A stretch of 64,000 nt of DNA from Geobacter sp. (lineage in GTDB: Bacteria > Desulfobacterota > Desulfuromonadia > Geobacterales > Geobacteraceae): positions 620,001 to 684,000 of the forward strand of contig PJFC01000001.1 of the NCBI GenBank assembly GCA_003574885.1, written 5' to 3'. Positions 1-8,924 of this stretch are shown here, one piece after another. A model generated the notes under the pieces. It ran no database searches. It was given only the letters and a program-made list of their open reading frames with translations, and was not told the origin of the DNA. How positions within the stretch are numbered: the stretch's first letter is position 1; each line of letters begins with the position of its first letter. A program made the position numbers and the translations under genes.

Positions 1-3000
1 GTCGAGATGTTTCCCAACGTGGAATTTCCGCTGGTTTCGGTGGTTACCACCTTTCCCGGCGCTTCGCCGGAGACGGTGGAGCGGGAGATATCCAAACGGA
101 TCGAGGAATCGGTGAACCAGATTGCCGGGGTGAAGCATGTATTCTCCACTTCCCGTGAAGGGGTTTCCACGGTAACCATCCAGTTCCAGTTGGAGCAGAA
201 GGTGAACGACTGTGCCCAGGAGGTTCGGGCCAAGATCGGTTCCATCCGTGGCATTCTTCCCCAGGGGATCGAGGAGCCGATCATCCAGAAGCTCGACTTC
301 AACGCCGCGCCGGTGGCGTCCCTGGCGGTGCAGTCCAACACCCTCTCACCCCGCGAACTGACGACCCTGGTGGAGAAGCGGATCAAGAAACGGTTCGAGA
401 GTGTGGCAGGGGTAGGCAAGGTGGAGATGGTCGGCGGCCAGAAGCGCGAGATCAACGTGCAGATCGATCCGGTGCGGCTCGATAGCCTGGGGCTCGGCGT
501 CAACGATGTGGTTGACGGTATCCGCTCCGAGAACACCAACACCCCCCTGGGGCGGCTGACCAGGGGGACCTCCGAATACCCGATGCGTATCGAAGGGAAG
601 CCGGACCGGGCCGAGGAGTACCGCCGCATGGCCATTGCCCAGAAGGGGGGGCGTCCCATCCCCCTGGGGGAAGTTGCCGTTGTTGCCGACGGCACTGAGG
701 AGCGGCGTAAGCTGGCGCTGGTCAATGGCCAGCCGGCCATCGGTCTCGACATCTACAAGCAGTCGGGGGGTAACGAGGTAGAGCTGGTGGACACGGTCAA
801 GAAGAACATGGCCAGGGTCCAGAAGGAGCTGCCGCCGGGGGTGACTCTGACCATGGTGCGCGACGGCACCATCATGACCCGCGAGTCCCTGGCCGACGTG
901 AAGGAGACCCTGATCATCGGCGGCATCCTGACGGTGCTCATCGTCTTCTGCTTCATCAACTCCTGGCGTTCCACGGTCATCACCGGCGTGACCCTTCCCA
1001 TTTCCGTCATGTCGTCCTTCATCATCATGAACGCCATGGGGATGACCCTCAATGTCATGACCCTCATGGCGCTGTCACTGGCCATCGGGCTCCTGATCGA
1101 CGACGCCATCGTGGTGAGGGAGAATATCGTCCGCCACCTGGAGATGGGGAAGGACCACATGGAAGCGTCCCGCTTCGGCACCAGCGAGATCGGCCTGGCG
1201 GTCTTCGCCACCTCCATGTCCATCGTTGCCGTCTTCATCCCGGTTGCCTATATGCGGGGCATCGTGGGGCGCTTCTTCTTCCAGTTCGGCATCAGCGTCG
1301 CCTTTGCCGTGCTGGTGTCGCTGTTCGTCTCCTTTACCCTGGACCCGATGCTGTCGTCCCGCTGGCACGATCCGTCCATCAACCTGCAGGGGAAGCGGAT
1401 GGGGCTTGCTCGCTGGCTGGAGCGCTTCAACGACTGGTTCGACCTGACGGCGGACAAGTACCGCCGCGCCATCGGCTGGGCCCTTGACCATCGCAAAACG
1501 GTTATGCTCTCGGCCGCTGCTGCATTCATCGGCGGGATCGTCATCTTCGGCACCCTGGAATCTTCCTTCATGTCCAAGGAGGACAAGGGAGAGTTCCAGA
1601 TATCCTTCAAAACCTCTCCCGACGCGGCACTTGCCGAGACCGAGGATCGACTGAACGCCGTGCTCGCTACCGTCAGGGAGATTCCGGAGATCGACCACAC
1701 CTATGCCACCATCGGTGCCGGCGACAGCGGTACCGTCCGGGACGGCCTGCTCTATGTCAAGCTGAAGGAGCGCCAGGAACGAAAACGGAACCAGTTCGAA
1801 CTGCAACGCGATGTCCGTCGGCGACTCCAGAAAATTGCCGGCATCACCTTCTCCATCGAAGAGGTGGGGCAGATGGGGGGCGCCCGGAAACCGCTCAATG
1901 TGGACTTGAAGGGGGACGACCTGGCGACCCTGAAGCAGCTGGGACAGCGTCTCAAGGAAGAGCTGTACAGGGTGCCGGGGATCGAGGACCTTTCCGTCAC
2001 CCTGGAGCACGACATCCCCGAGTACCGGATGAAGGTGGATCGGGAAAAGGCATTTTCCGCAGGTGTCACCACCAATGACGTGGTGGCCGCGCTCTCCCGC
2101 CTGGTGGGGGGAGAGGCAATCTCGACCTACGAAGACGAGGATGGGGATGCGGTCGACGTGCGGGTGCGGCTGCCCGAGTCCCTGCGTCGCAATCCGGGGC
2201 AGGTCGCCGATCTGAAGATTTCGATGCCGGCCGCCTCCGGCGGAAGCAAGCTGGTGCCGCTGGCAAGCCTTGTCAGTACCCGCGTTGCCACCAGCCCGAC
2301 CGAGATCAACCGCCGCGACCTGGCCCGTCAGGTGACGGTCTCCGCCAACCTTGACAACCTCCCCATCGGCACGGCGGTCAAGCATGTCGAGGCGGCGGCC
2401 AAACGGATCAACATGCCGCCGGGATACAGCATCAGCATGTCGGGCGAGGCTGAAGACATGGCCGAGTCTTTCGGCTACATGGCCGAGTCGCTGCTGCTGG
2501 CGGTCATATTCGTCTATCTGATCCTGGCGGCCCAGTTCGAGTCGTTCTTCGAGCCTCTGGCGATCATGCTGTCGCTCCCCCTCTCCATCGTCGGGATGGC
2601 GGGGATGCTCAAACTGACCGGCGACACGGTGAACATCATGGCGCTGATCGGCCTGATCATGCTGATGGGGCTGGTGACCAAGAACGCCATCCTGCTGGTG
2701 GACTACACCAAAGTACTCAGGCGACGGGACGGCATTCCACGGCGCGAGGCGATCATCCAGGCGGGGCGGACCCGGCTGCGGCCGATCATCATGACCTCCC
2801 TGGCCATGATCTTCGGCATGCTGCCGCTCTTTCTCGGGATCGGCGCCGGCGGCGAAGGGCGCGCCCCCATGGCCCGGGCGGTGGTGGGGGGGCTTCTGAC
2901 CTCGACGCTTTTGACCCTGCTGGTGGTGCCGGTCATGTACACCTACATGGACGACCTGGGGGGGTGGGTGAAGCGGAAGTTCGGGAAGGTGAAGGAGGTC

Positions 3001-3012
3001 CCCCATGCGTAA
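1..3012 (+). CDS. RND efflux pump inner-membrane permease (5' end outside window)
   Basis: The reading frame is open from base 1, so the start and first transmembrane helix lie upstream; about 1003 residues are present. The text begins in the porter domain just after TM1 (MFPNVEFPLVSVVT, ASPETVEREI), as in AcrB/MdtB-type HAE-1 proteins. The first TM bundle contains the acidic pair in the ALSLAIGLLIDDAIVVREN stretch, the expected proton-relay position, and the second bundle includes GLVTKNAILLVDY. The protein should be the proton-driven trimeric pump of a tripartite exporter. The next gene, a TolC-like protein, overlaps its stop codon and would be the outer-membrane partner; a membrane-fusion protein gene is expected upstream. 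The substrate (drug, solvent or metal) cannot be told, though the sequence looks more like the multidrug than the CusA metal branch. Confidence 0.93.
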   Translation, partial: VEMFPNVEFPLVSVVTTFPGASPETVEREISKRIEESVNQIAGVKHVFSTSREGVSTVTIQFQLEQKVNDCAQEVRAKIGSIRGILPQGIEEPIIQKLDFNAAPVASLAVQSNTLSPRELTTLVEKRIKKRFESVAGVGKVEMVGGQKREINVQIDPVRLDSLGLGVNDVVDGIRSENTNTPLGRLTRGTSEYPMRIEGKPDRAEEYRRMAIAQKGGRPIPLGEVAVVADGTEERRKLALVNGQPAIGLDIYKQSGGNEVELVDTVKKNMARVQKELPPGVTLTMVRDGTIMTRESLADVKETLIIGGILTVLIVFCFINSWRSTVITGVTLPISVMSSFIIMNAMGMTLNVMTLMALSLAIGLLIDDAIVVRENIVRHLEMGKDHMEASRFGTSEIGLAVFATSMSIVAVFIPVAYMRGIVGRFFFQFGISVAFAVLVSLFVSFTLDPMLSSRWHDPSINLQGKRMGLARWLERFNDWFDLTADKYRRAIGWALDHRKTVMLSAAAAFIGGIVIFGTLESSFMSKEDKGEFQISFKTSPDAALAETEDRLNAVLATVREIPEIDHTYATIGAGDSGTVRDGLLYVKLKERQERKRNQFELQRDVRRRLQKIAGITFSIEEVGQMGGARKPLNVDLKGDDLATLKQLGQRLKEELYRVPGIEDLSVTLEHDIPEYRMKVDREKAFSAGVTTNDVVAALSRLVGGEAISTYEDEDGDAVDVRVRLPESLRRNPGQVADLKISMPAASGGSKLVPLASLVSTRVATSPTEINRRDLARQVTVSANLDNLPIGTAVKHVEAAAKRINMPPGYSISMSGEAEDMAESFGYMAESLLLAVIFVYLILAAQFESFFEPLAIMLSLPLSIVGMAGMLKLTGDTVNIMALIGLIMLMGLVTKNAILLVDYTKVLRRRDGIPRREAIIQAGRTRLRPIIMTSLAMIFGMLPLFLGIGAGGEGRAPMARAVVGGLLTSTLLTLLVVPVMYTYMDDLGGWVKRKFGKVKEVPHA

Positions 3013-4438
3013 CAGGACAACCTGCCACAGAGGCACAGAGGGACAGAGGGAAAAATATGCCGGGATGTCCCTGCTTGGCTGCATTGCGAAGGGGAATCAC
3101 ATTCCTTTATCCCTGCCGCTACTCTCTTTCTGCATCTCTGTATCTCTGTGTCTCTGTGGCGGATTTTTTTCAACGGTAAAGGCGGCCGAGGTCCGCACTC
3201 TCACCCTGGATCAGGCACTGGAGATTGCCGCCGCACGCAACCGGGACATCCTCAAGGCGCGGGAGTTCTACAAACAGGTGCAGGGTAAATACATGGAGGA
3301 ACGGTCCGCTGCCCTTCCCCAGATAACTCTTACCGGCCAGCTTTCCCGGCAGCAGAATGACAGCCAGAAGATCCTGACGGGAGGTTTCATTCCCACCCGT
3401 CAGGACACAGGAGGGGCGGAACTGGGCATTTCCCAGGTGGTCTACTCCTGGGGGAAGGTGGGGGCTGCCATCCGCGCCGCCGACATCGGCTTCCGCACTG
3501 CTGACGAGCGTCTGCGCATGGCCCGGCAGGGGACGTACCGGGACGTATCCACCGCTTTCTATGACATACTGCTGGCCAGGGAACTGCACGCCATTTCCCG
3601 GCAGAACCTGGAACAGAAGAGCCGTCATCTGGACGAGGCCCAGCGCAAGTACACGGCCGGCGTTGCCACCGACTATGACATCCTGGCTGCGGAGGTTTCG
3701 GTACAGAACGCCCGTCCCGACCTGATCCGGACCGGAAACCAGCTCCGCTCCACCAAGGACCGGCTCCGTTTCATTCTTGCCCTGGAGGAAGATGTAGACG
3801 TGGTCGGGGCGCTGGAACTGACGCCGGCCGGTCTCCCCTCCTATGAAGAATCCCTGGCGATAGCCCGCAAGCACCGGCCGGAGCTGGAGGAGCTGAGACG
3901 CCGGAAAGAGATCGCCGGCGAGCTCGTGACCATTGCCAATGCCGACGACAAGCCCCGCCTCGACATCAAGGGAGGATACGGCTGGCGACGACTGGCGGCG
4001 GGAGATGCCCGGGGTGACGGCCAGGACTGGAACGTCGGGCTCTATCTTTCGTTCCCCTTTTTTGACGGTCTGAAGACGCGCGGCAAGGTGGCCCAGGCCG
4101 AAAGCGAGCTGCACGCCCTGGAGATCGACGAGGCGAAGCAGGCAGACGCAATCTCCCTGGAGATCCGGGATGCACTCAACCACGTCCGGGAAGCGCAGGA
4201 GATCGTCACCGCCCTTACCGGGACGGTGGAACAGGCGGAGCGTCTTCTCATCATGGCGGAAAAGGGGTATGAGCTGGGGGTGAAGATCCGGCTTGAGGTG
4301 GACGATGCGGAACTGAATCTTAATCAGGCGAAGGGAAATCTGGCCCTCGCCCGGCGGGATTACCTGGCGGCACTCGTCAACCTGAACTGGACGACGGGGG
4401 TCCTTGGCGAAGGGAATGTACCCGCTTCCTCCCCCTGA
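3005..4438 (+). CDS. TolC family outer-membrane efflux protein
   Basis: The protein has two OEP repeats and typical TolC-family text (TLTLDQALEIAAARNRDI at the mature N-terminus, SLEIRDALNHVREAQE and DYLAALVNLNWTTG near the C-terminus). It should form the outer-membrane channel of the pump encoded just upstream. The ATG at 3005 has a strong AAGGAGG site inside the end of the RND gene and overlaps its stop codon, so translation is probably coupled. A second in-frame ATG lies at 3065. The first ~57 codons are unusual: they coincide with an inverted repeat (3024-3160), and the hydrophobic signal segment (LSFCISVSLCLCGGFF) is encoded by its right arm. Cleavage is likely near VKA-AEV. The mature part is of normal length, so the gene is probably functional. 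Confidence 0.9.
   Translation: MRNRTTCHRGTEGQREKYAGMSLLGCIAKGNHIPLSLPLLSFCISVSLCLCGGFFSTVKAAEVRTLTLDQALEIAAARNRDILKAREFYKQVQGKYMEERSAALPQITLTGQLSRQQNDSQKILTGGFIPTRQDTGGAELGISQVVYSWGKVGAAIRAADIGFRTADERLRMARQGTYRDVSTAFYDILLARELHAISRQNLEQKSRHLDEAQRKYTAGVATDYDILAAEVSVQNARPDLIRTGNQLRSTKDRLRFILALEEDVDVVGALELTPAGLPSYEESLAIARKHRPELEELRRRKEIAGELVTIANADDKPRLDIKGGYGWRRLAAGDARGDGQDWNVGLYLSFPFFDGLKTRGKVAQAESELHALEIDEAKQADAISLEIRDALNHVREAQEIVTALTGTVEQAERLLIMAEKGYELGVKIRLEVDDAELNLNQAKGNLALARRDYLAALVNLNWTTGVLGEGNVPASSP
3024..3160. repeat. CACAGAG-type inverted repeat inside the 5' end of the tolC-like gene
   Basis: The left arm 3024-3050 and right arm 3134-3160 are inverted copies of a 27-base unit built from ACAGAGN heptads; 22 of 27 positions pair. 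The two arms are 83 bases apart. I recall this GCCACAGAGRCACAGAG motif as a dispersed intergenic palindrome in Geobacteraceae and other bacteria. Here it lies inside the open reading frame and keeps it open. Confidence 0.75.
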
Positions 4439-4531
4439 TTTTTCCGTTCCGTCGAACCGCTGTTGCAAAATGCTGCCGGTTCTCTATACTGGGGCGGCGG
4501 CAGGATGTTCCCTGCACAGGAGAATGGTTTC

Positions 4532-5677
4532 ATGCTCAAACGGATAAACATGCTCAGGGAGTTCTCCTTCCCCCTCATCGCCGGGGTGGTGATGGCTCTC
4601 TACTGGGCGAACCACGACCCGTCCGGATACCATCACTTCATCCATGGGCCGCTGGTCGGCACTTTAAGCTTTCACTTTCTCTCCAACGATCTGTTCATGG
4701 TCTTCTTCTTCGGGATCGCGGCGGTGGAGATTACCCAGAGCTGTCTGCCGGGAGGGGATCTGAACCCGCCACGCAAGGCGGTTAACCCTCTCCTGGCGAC
4801 ATTGGGAGGGGTGCTGGGTCCGGTAGTGGTCTATCTGATCCTGAACGGTGTCATCGGTTCGCCGGAGCTCGCCAATGGCTGGGGGATTCCTACTGCCACG
4901 GACATCGCCCTGGCCTGGCTGGTGGCGCGACTGGTGTTCGGTGCCAACCACCCGGTCATTTCCTTCCTCCTTCTCCTGGCCATTGCCGACGATGCCGTCG
5001 GTCTTGCCATCATTGCCATCTTCTATCCCGACCCCGCTTTCCCTGTGGCGCCAGCCTGGCTTGGAGTGACGGTGGGGGGAATGGTCGTTGCCTGGCTCAT
5101 GCGTCGCCGCAGGGTTGGCAGCTACTGGCCTTACCTCATAGCCGGGGGAGTGCCGAGCTGGATCGGCCTCCATAAAGCCCACCTCCATCCTGCCCTGGCC
5201 CTTGTCTTCATCGTTCCGTTTCTTCCCCATGCAGCCCGGGAGAAGAAACACCTGTTTGAAGAAGACGCCCGGGATACCTCCCCCCTGGCGAGCTTCGAGC
5301 ACGAGTGGAAGGTGATTGTCGATTTCGGCCTCTTCACCTTTGGTCTGGCAAACGGCGGGGTGGAGTTCTCCTCAGTCGGGCAGGTTACCTGGCTGGTCCT
5401 TGCAGCACTTCTGGCGGGGAAAACTTTGGGCATCTTCAGCTGCGGCATGCTGGCACGTGCGCTCGGTTTTCCTCTCCCCTCGAGGATGGGAGCGCGTCAC
5501 CTTCTGGTGGCGGGCATGGTTGCCGGTATAGGCTTTACTGTCGCATTGTTCGTGGCGGGGGAGGCATTCACCGACCCGGTGCAGGGTGCTGCCAAGATGG
5601 GGGCGATGCTGAGCATTGTCGCCGCGGTTCTGGCCTTGCTTATGGCGAAGCTATTGGGCATCAGGAAGGTTCGGTAG
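4532..5677 (+). CDS. nhaA: Na+/H+ antiporter NhaA family
   Basis: The 381-residue polytopic protein carries the NhaA signature: TATDIALAWLV and the ion-binding Asp pair in LLAIADDAVGLAIIAIFY. It ends with a typical GIGFTVALFVAGEAF segment. NhaA exchanges cytoplasmic Na+ or Li+ for protons across the inner membrane and serves in pH and sodium homeostasis. I chose the ATG at 4532 because AGGAGA precedes it by 8 bases; an upstream in-frame ATG at 4463 has no such site. It stands alone between the efflux pump genes and the convergent histidine kinase gene. Confidence 0.9.
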   Translation: MLKRINMLREFSFPLIAGVVMALYWANHDPSGYHHFIHGPLVGTLSFHFLSNDLFMVFFFGIAAVEITQSCLPGGDLNPPRKAVNPLLATLGGVLGPVVVYLILNGVIGSPELANGWGIPTATDIALAWLVARLVFGANHPVISFLLLLAIADDAVGLAIIAIFYPDPAFPVAPAWLGVTVGGMVVAWLMRRRRVGSYWPYLIAGGVPSWIGLHKAHLHPALALVFIVPFLPHAAREKKHLFEEDARDTSPLASFEHEWKVIVDFGLFTFGLANGGVEFSSVGQVTWLVLAALLAGKTLGIFSCGMLARALGFPLPSRMGARHLLVAGMVAGIGFTVALFVAGEAFTDPVQGAAKMGAMLSIVAAVLALLMAKLLGIRKVR

Positions 5678-5700
5678 CCCCACCCATGTCAGGCTGCACG

Positions 5701-5729
5701 AAAAAAGGCTTCACGGATCAGTGAAGCCT
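5701..5729 (-). terminator. Intrinsic terminator of the histidine kinase gene
   Basis: The arms 5706-5714 and 5721-5729 form a perfect 9-bp stem with a 6-base loop. On the minus strand they are followed by six Ts (complement of 5701-5706). It lies in the convergent gap between nhaA and the kinase gene and may also help end nhaA transcription. Confidence 0.8.
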
Positions 5730-5755
5730 CTTCCCAAAACAACAGCAGTTTCTGG

Positions 5756-7702
5756 TCAGCTTGACAGGGGCTGTCCTCCCGGTTTCTTCCCGTCACCCGG
5801 GAGAGAGCTCTCTCCCGGAAGCTTGATGACGAACTCAGCCCCGTCCGAGCCGTTTCGTACCGTTATGCTCCCACCCATGTTTTTTTCGATGATCATCTTC
5901 GCCATGTAAAGACCGATGCCGGTTCCGTGCCCCTTTGCCTTGGTGGTGAAATAGAGTTCGAATACCTTGTCTGCATCAGCAGTACTGATTCCCCCTCCGT
6001 TATCATGTACCGTTATGACTGCGTTTCCCCCCTCCTGCCGGCAGCAGATCTCCACGAAGGGCTTCACCGTGCCGCGATCCAGGAAAACGTCCTTGGCATT
6101 GTAGAGGATGTTCAGGAGCGCATGGGAAAACTCGTTGGGATAGCCGTTAACCAGGATGTCGGGTGCATGGCCCACGAAGCGCAGGTCGATGCCATTCTGG
6201 ACAAAGTAGGACTGGACGAAGAACATGCTCTTCTCGATTGCCCTTTCAAGATTGAAGGGGTGGGGTGCTTTCTCCGGACGGAAAAAGTTCCGAAAGTCGG
6301 TAATGGTGTCCGCAAGGTAGTCGAGTTTGTCCAGGCAGGCTGCCACTTCCCGGTCAAATATCTCGGGAGTAAGCTCTTTGTCGTGGTACGCCTGCTGCAG
6401 GTACTGAAACCGGAGCCCGATAGTGGTCAGGGGCTGGCTCCACTGGTGGCCGATGAAGTTGATCATCTCTCCCATGGAGGCCTGGCGGGACTGCTGGAAC
6501 ATAATCCGTTCCTTGCGATTGTTTTTCTCCACCTCTTCGGCAACCCGCTGCTCCAGAGTCGCGTTCAACCCCTCCAACTGCAGTTGCTTTACCACCAGTG
6601 CATCCTGGGCCACTTGCCGTTCCTGCTCCCGGTCCGCCAGTTTTCTGGCCATGGTGTCGAACGCCTGTCCCAGTTCGCCCAGTTCGCCCCCTGTCACATG
6701 ATCGGCAACCCTGACATCGAGATTCCCTTGGGCCATGGTGTCAACGGTTTTTTTCAGGGTAGTGACCCGGTCGACGATGGAGCGTCGGCCAAGGTAGAGG
6801 ACAACAATGAACGATACGACCAGGAAGGGGGCCAGAAGGAGAATGTTGCGGACAAGAGCGCGATTTGCCTCAGCCACTGCATCATCATAGGGAATCCCCG
6901 TGCGGATGTACATGTAAGGGGTCTCTTCGTGCTCCAGGCGCTGCTTTCTGAAGATGATGAGCCGTTCAAGGCCGTCGTGGGCCATTCCCCTGAACGAGCC
7001 GACACCCTCGATTCCCTGCATCTCCGCAAAATATTCCTTCTTGTCGGTCTTTCCCACCAGTTTGGGTTCACGGCCGCTGTAGAGAATGGTCCCCTTGTGG
7101 TCCAGAATAATGTATGACGTCGCAGAGGGAAGTCCTGTGTTGAGGAGTATCTTTTTGAAACTAGCCAGATTGACGGCAAAATTGAACACCCACGTGATGG
7201 TGCCGCTCTGGTCCTTGATAGGGAGTGCGAAGTCGAGGGTGAAATCCTGACCCTCCGCCGATGGCCGGTATTCGCCTGATGAGAGGCGGCCGGTTGCCCG
7301 GGCATTCACGAACTGACGCTGGTCGGCGATGGACTCATTTTCTTTCAGAGGGGGTGCTGCTGCCCATATTTTCCCATTGATATCTGCAAGCGCCAGGTGG
7401 CTGATTTGTGGATTGCGCTGGCTGATTTCGTTTAAGAGTTGACTGACCTTCGCCCTGTCCCTGCCTTTGACACGGTCGAGGCGTGCCACGGTCTCAAGGA
7501 GCTGCTGGCTGCTGCTCAGGAACTGGTCTTGAGCGAGGCCGATATTGTTGGCCAACTCCCGGATGTTCTTCGTCGCGACATCCAAGGCTTCCTGGCGTTG
7601 ATTCAGCCCCGAATAGACAATGATGCCGGTGGTCGGGAGTGCCAGGAGCAGGGCGAGGGTTGCCAGCTGCATGTTGATTGGCAATGAGAAAAAACGGTTC
7701 AT
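5756..7702 (-). CDS. Sensor histidine kinase with extracytoplasmic Cache-like domain and HAMP
   Basis: Reading order in the ~648-residue protein: N-terminal TM helix (LATLALLLALPTTGIIVY), a ~250-residue periplasmic dCache-like sensor (QISHLALADINGKIW, TSYIILDHKGTILYSGREP), a second TM helix, HAMP (TTLKKTVDTMAQGNLDVRV), a coiled coil, a dimerisation/phosphoacceptor domain with the presumed His in FIGHQWSQPL, and a HATPase_c domain (ALLNILYNAKDVF, DNGGGI, GTGIGLYMAKMI). It should autophosphorylate in response to an unknown small periplasmic ligand. No response regulator gene is adjacent, so the partner is elsewhere. ATG 7702 was preferred over the TTG at 7708. The gene ends at a clear terminator. 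Confidence 0.9.
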   Translation of the reverse strand: MNRFFSLPINMQLATLALLLALPTTGIIVYSGLNQRQEALDVATKNIRELANNIGLAQDQFLSSSQQLLETVARLDRVKGRDRAKVSQLLNEISQRNPQISHLALADINGKIWAAAPPLKENESIADQRQFVNARATGRLSSGEYRPSAEGQDFTLDFALPIKDQSGTITWVFNFAVNLASFKKILLNTGLPSATSYIILDHKGTILYSGREPKLVGKTDKKEYFAEMQGIEGVGSFRGMAHDGLERLIIFRKQRLEHEETPYMYIRTGIPYDDAVAEANRALVRNILLLAPFLVVSFIVVLYLGRRSIVDRVTTLKKTVDTMAQGNLDVRVADHVTGGELGELGQAFDTMARKLADREQERQVAQDALVVKQLQLEGLNATLEQRVAEEVEKNNRKERIMFQQSRQASMGEMINFIGHQWSQPLTTIGLRFQYLQQAYHDKELTPEIFDREVAACLDKLDYLADTITDFRNFFRPEKAPHPFNLERAIEKSMFFVQSYFVQNGIDLRFVGHAPDILVNGYPNEFSHALLNILYNAKDVFLDRGTVKPFVEICCRQEGGNAVITVHDNGGGISTADADKVFELYFTTKAKGHGTGIGLYMAKMIIEKNMGGSITVRNGSDGAEFVIKLPGESSLPGDGKKPGGQPLSS

Positions 7703-7779
7703 CTGCAAAACTCAATAGCCATTTCAGTTCTCGTGTCGACCCTGTTGCGGGAATTGGCGAAGGAGGGGTGTCAGTGGGA

Positions 7780-8061
7780 TCATGGCTGCCGATTGATGGC
7801 GTGCCTCAAGACGGTGCTCGGTTTGAACGTCAGGACCCTGCGGGCGGAGATTCTGATTGTTTCGCCCGTGTGCGGGTTTCTTCCCCGGCGGTCTTTTTTC
7901 TCTTTTATCTCGAAATTGCCGAAACCGGTAATTTTGAGGTTTTCTCCGGCTTCCAGGGTGCTTTTTATGATGCTGAAAGCAGTTTCCAGCATGTCTGCGG
8001 ACTCTTTAAGGGGAAAACCGGTGTTGAGGTGGATTTTTTCGGCGATGCAGGCTTTTGTCAT
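7780..8061 (-). CDS. Integration host factor / HU family DNA-binding protein (IHF alpha-like)
   Basis: A 93-residue protein of the size and fold of HU/IHF. It has the beta-arm signature RRGRNPHTGETIRISARRV and the GENLKITGFGNFEIKEKK segment before it. The family forms dimers that bend DNA in the nucleoid and at promoters. The text around the arm is closer to IHF alpha (ARRVLTF) than to HU. A GAGG site precedes the ATG. The kinase gene starts 77 bases downstream on the same strand with no terminator seen between, so the two may share a transcript. Genomes of this group carry several paralogues, so the exact name is left open. Confidence 0.88.
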   Translation of the reverse strand: MTKACIAEKIHLNTGFPLKESADMLETAFSIIKSTLEAGENLKITGFGNFEIKEKKDRRGRNPHTGETIRISARRVLTFKPSTVLRHAINRQP

Positions 8062-8180
8062 AGGGTACCTCGTTGGGTCGTAGTCACGGCAATGATATTG
8101 CTCGTAGCATAAATACGGTTAAAATCCAAGAGTTTATTGGGGTGTTAATTGTTTTTTCCCCGGTGACTCGTCATGGAATA

Positions 8181-8666
8181 TCAATCGCTCAGATCGATCT
8201 TATCGCGATGGCCCAGGCCGACCGAATTATCGATGAAATAGAGATTACGGGGGACAATGCTGTACCAGCGGACCTTGGTCAGGGCCATGACGATGGCTGC
8301 GGGGGCCTGCGCCAGCATGCCGACCACGGGGAACTTCTCCCCGTAGAGCCTCCGGGCTTTTTCCTCCTCCTCCCCGGAAATTTCGCTGACCGTGCCTTCC
8401 ATCTGTACTCCCTTGATGTCCGTCCAGTCGGAGTAATCCTCCTGGATAGTCAGGGCGACATACGGGTTCTGCGCCAGGTTCAGGCAATGCCGGCTTTCGG
8501 GTGATGACAGGAAATACAGGGTATAGCCATCGTTGACATAGAACACCGCAGAGGCCCAGATATCGTTGCCGCTGCCCGTGGCCAACGTTGCGACATTGTG
8601 ATTCCGGAGGTAGCGTTGAACTTGTGTGCTCGGTCTGTTTTTCATAGGATGGGCCAATCGACGCAT
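8181..8666 (-). CDS. Pyridoxamine 5'-phosphate oxidase-fold protein
   Basis: A 161-residue protein with the split-barrel flavin-binding look of the PNPOx-like family: HNVATLATGSGNDIWASAVFY at the start, LYFLSSPESRHCLNLAQNP, VALTIQEDYSDWTDIKGVQ and a C-terminal VRWYSIVPRNLYFIDN. Such small stand-alone members bind FMN, F420 or haem and are rarely PLP-biosynthetic. The substrate is unknown. The ATG at 8666 has a weak AGGTG site; ATG 8645 is the alternative and would remove seven residues. Confidence 0.75.
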   Translation of the reverse strand: MRRLAHPMKNRPSTQVQRYLRNHNVATLATGSGNDIWASAVFYVNDGYTLYFLSSPESRHCLNLAQNPYVALTIQEDYSDWTDIKGVQMEGTVSEISGEEEEKARRLYGEKFPVVGMLAQAPAAIVMALTKVRWYSIVPRNLYFIDNSVGLGHRDKIDLSD

Positions 8667-8817
8667 AGGGGCACCTGAACGTGACGTCGGTCTGTACTGT
8701 TGAGTAGCTGCTGAAAGCTGAATGGGGGGAGCAGGTCCCGCGGGAGAGATCAGGCAGGGTTATACTACCATTCGATGCGGCAAGGCTGCAAGCAGGAAAC
8801 TGGTCATTTCCCTACGC

Positions 8818-8850
8818 AAAAAGGGCTTCACGGGACAGCCGTGAAGCCCT
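8818..8850 (-). terminator. Intrinsic terminator downstream of pckA
   Basis: The arms 8822-8833 and 8839-8850 form a perfect 12-bp stem with a GACAG loop. On the minus strand they are followed by a run of five Ts (complement of 8818-8822). This is the first clear terminator downstream of the Ehr1-gap-pckA series. Confidence 0.88.
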
Positions 8851-8924
8851 TTGTCTCAACTCACCATCTGGGCAATGAGAGAGAAAAGTTTCAAGATCGA
8901 CGCAATGACACGCGCAATCGGTTG

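Noticed and set aside
1075-3084. Long open frame on the minus strand opposite the RND gene.
   Set aside because: It is His/Gln/Arg-rich without any family motif and mirrors the codon use of the real plus-strand gene. Similar shadows opposite the Ehr and cytochrome genes were rejected for the same reason.
3024-3160. CRISPR-like repeats suspected from the repeated ACAGAG heptads.
   Set aside because: Only three heptads per arm in inverted orientation, no spacers of even length and no cas genes.
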